The position numbers were made by a program, and so were the translations under genes. This document shows, piece by piece, positions 63,338 through 64,000 of a stretch of 64,000 nt of DNA (the first letter of the stretch is position 1; each line of letters opens with the position of its first letter). The DNA is taken from positions 1 to 64,000 of the forward strand of contig NZ_VMOA01000022.1 of assembly GCF_020662345.1 (NCBI RefSeq), in the 5' to 3' direction. The notes beneath the pieces are model-generated. The model searched no databases and was not told where the DNA came from. It was given only the letters and a program-made list of their open reading frames with translations. This DNA comes from Methylobacterium sp. W2. Its GTDB lineage: Bacteria; Pseudomonadota; Alphaproteobacteria; Rhizobiales; Beijerinckiaceae.

Positions 63338-64000
63338 TCACGGAGGGGGTGCGTAGGTGAAGGTCCCGTCCTTCCAGACATAGAGCACGTAGCCCTGGGC
63401 GGTGACGTCGCCCTTGCCGTCGAAGCCGACCGAACCGAGGACGAGGTCGAAGCGCTCCGCATGGAGAGCGGAGGCGATGCGCCTCGCATCCGTGCTGCGG
63501 GCGAAGTTGCCCGCTTCCACCAAGGCCTGGAGGGCGGCGTAGCCGTAGATCGTCGAGCCTTCCACGTCGCCGCCCTCGGCCTTCAGCACCTGGACGGCGG
63601 CGGCCGCCTCGGGCTTGCGGCGCGGATCGAGATAGAAGGTCATCAGCACGCCGTTGCTGGCCGGTCCCGCCGCGGTGGCGAAATCCTGCGTGGCGATGGC
63701 GGAGGTGCCGAACCATTGCGGCCGGAAGCCCCGCTCCGCCGAGATCCGCACGAGGCGGCCCATCTCCTGGGCGTCGCCGCCATAATAGGCCACGGCGATG
63801 CCCGCGTCCTTCAGGCGGTCGGCGAGGGCCGCGTCGTCCGCGTCGCTGGCGACGAAGGCCGTGGCCAGGGCCTCGTTGATGCCGATCCGGTTGAGATTGT
63901 CCTTCGTGGCGGCGGCCAGCGCCCGTGAGCCGGGACTCTGGTCGTTCAGGATGGCGATCTTCTTGTCGCGGAAGCGCTCGGCCAGCACGGTGGCGGAGAG
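63338..64000 (-). CDS. Branched-chain amino acid-type ABC substrate-binding protein (C-terminal part)
   Basis: The frame is open from the right edge to a stop at 63338, giving the last 220 residues or so; the N-terminus lies outside. It shows the LivK/periplasmic binding protein type 1 fold: KKIAILNDQSPGSRALAAATKDNL, AYYGGDAQEMGRLVRISAERGF, GTSAIATQDFATAAGPASNGVLMTFYLDP, GSTIYGYAALQALVEAG and the end SVGFDGKGDVTAQGYVLYVWKDGTF. It would deliver Leu/Ile/Val or another small ligand to an ABC permease encoded outside. Confidence 0.88.
   Translation of the reverse strand, partial: LSATVLAERFRDKKIAILNDQSPGSRALAAATKDNLNRIGINEALATAFVASDADDAALADRLKDAGIAVAYYGGDAQEMGRLVRISAERGFRPQWFGTSAIATQDFATAAGPASNGVLMTFYLDPRRKPEAAAAVQVLKAEGGDVEGSTIYGYAALQALVEAGNFARSTDARRIASALHAERFDLVLGSVGFDGKGDVTAQGYVLYVWKDGTFTYAPPP

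Overview
The window is high-GC chromosomal DNA from an alphaproteobacterium of the Hyphomicrobiales, most likely Methylobacterium or Methylorubrum. The pointers are an argD-argF-Hsp33-ApaG neighbourhood, a RidA/GDPD/FemAB-like cluster, a class I lysyl-tRNA synthetase, a transaldolase-glucose-6-phosphate isomerase fusion beside transketolase, and an assimilatory nitrate locus controlled by NasS/NasT. Genus is inferred from gene content and style, not from a marker gene. Genes are packed tightly on both strands, with many 4-bp ATGA overlaps. No rRNA, tRNA, CRISPR array, insertion sequence or phage gene was seen.

Region by region. 1-6.1 kb: the N-terminal part of a large disordered protein running off the left edge, NAD synthetase, a PilZ protein, a HIT protein and a ZnT9-like cation transporter. 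6.1-11.2 kb: a leftward run of glutathione peroxidase, M20 amidohydrolase, FemAB-like protein, an inserted-looking HEPN pair, GDPD and RidA. 11.4-19.5 kb: arginine biosynthesis (argD, argF, argE) with hslO, a long dCTP deaminase, apaG and speG. 19.5-20.1 kb: a MazF-type toxin-antitoxin pair. 20.1-29.2 kb: a leftward pentose-phosphate cluster (GH15 glucoamylase-like protein, tkt, tal-pgi fusion, gnd, pgl) interrupted by two palindromic repeats.

30.2-44.3 kb is the most coherent system: nitrate sensing (nasT-nasS), nitrate uptake (nrtABD), nitrite reduction (NirB-N-like FAD protein, NirA, an unusual Fe-S/FNR flavoprotein), nitrate reduction (NasA with a C-terminal BFD [2Fe-2S] domain) and siroheme synthesis (cysG). 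Ahead of nrtA the sequence shows a sigma-54 promoter, then two consecutive six-base-loop hairpins with the A1/G4 loop signature of ANTAR-protein targets, then an intrinsic terminator with a 7-T tract. This is a complete predicted nitrate-responsive antitermination circuit, with its regulator encoded next door.

44.4-55 kb: an AmpH-like serine hydrolase, a SCO1 copper chaperone, a membrane glycosyltransferase, a solute-binding protein, a nitronate monooxygenase, a urate-degradation group (MFS transporter, two hydroxyisourate hydrolase-like proteins of which one carries a Tat signal, OHCU decarboxylase) and an RTX-repeat protein. 55-64 kb: lysyl-tRNA synthetase, a ParDE module whose toxin gene has an in-frame TAG, an SDR, a 59-residue DUF1328 membrane protein, a ClC transporter, a class II photolyase, an intergenic small RNA resembling the alpha-r8/MmgR (suhB) family, a TRAP solute-binding protein and the C-terminal part of a branched-chain amino acid binding protein cut by the right edge.

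The window also holds five palindromic intergenic elements, two of them (14.2 and 25.0 kb) clearly copies of one family. All functional calls rest on reading motifs by eye; no database search was run.
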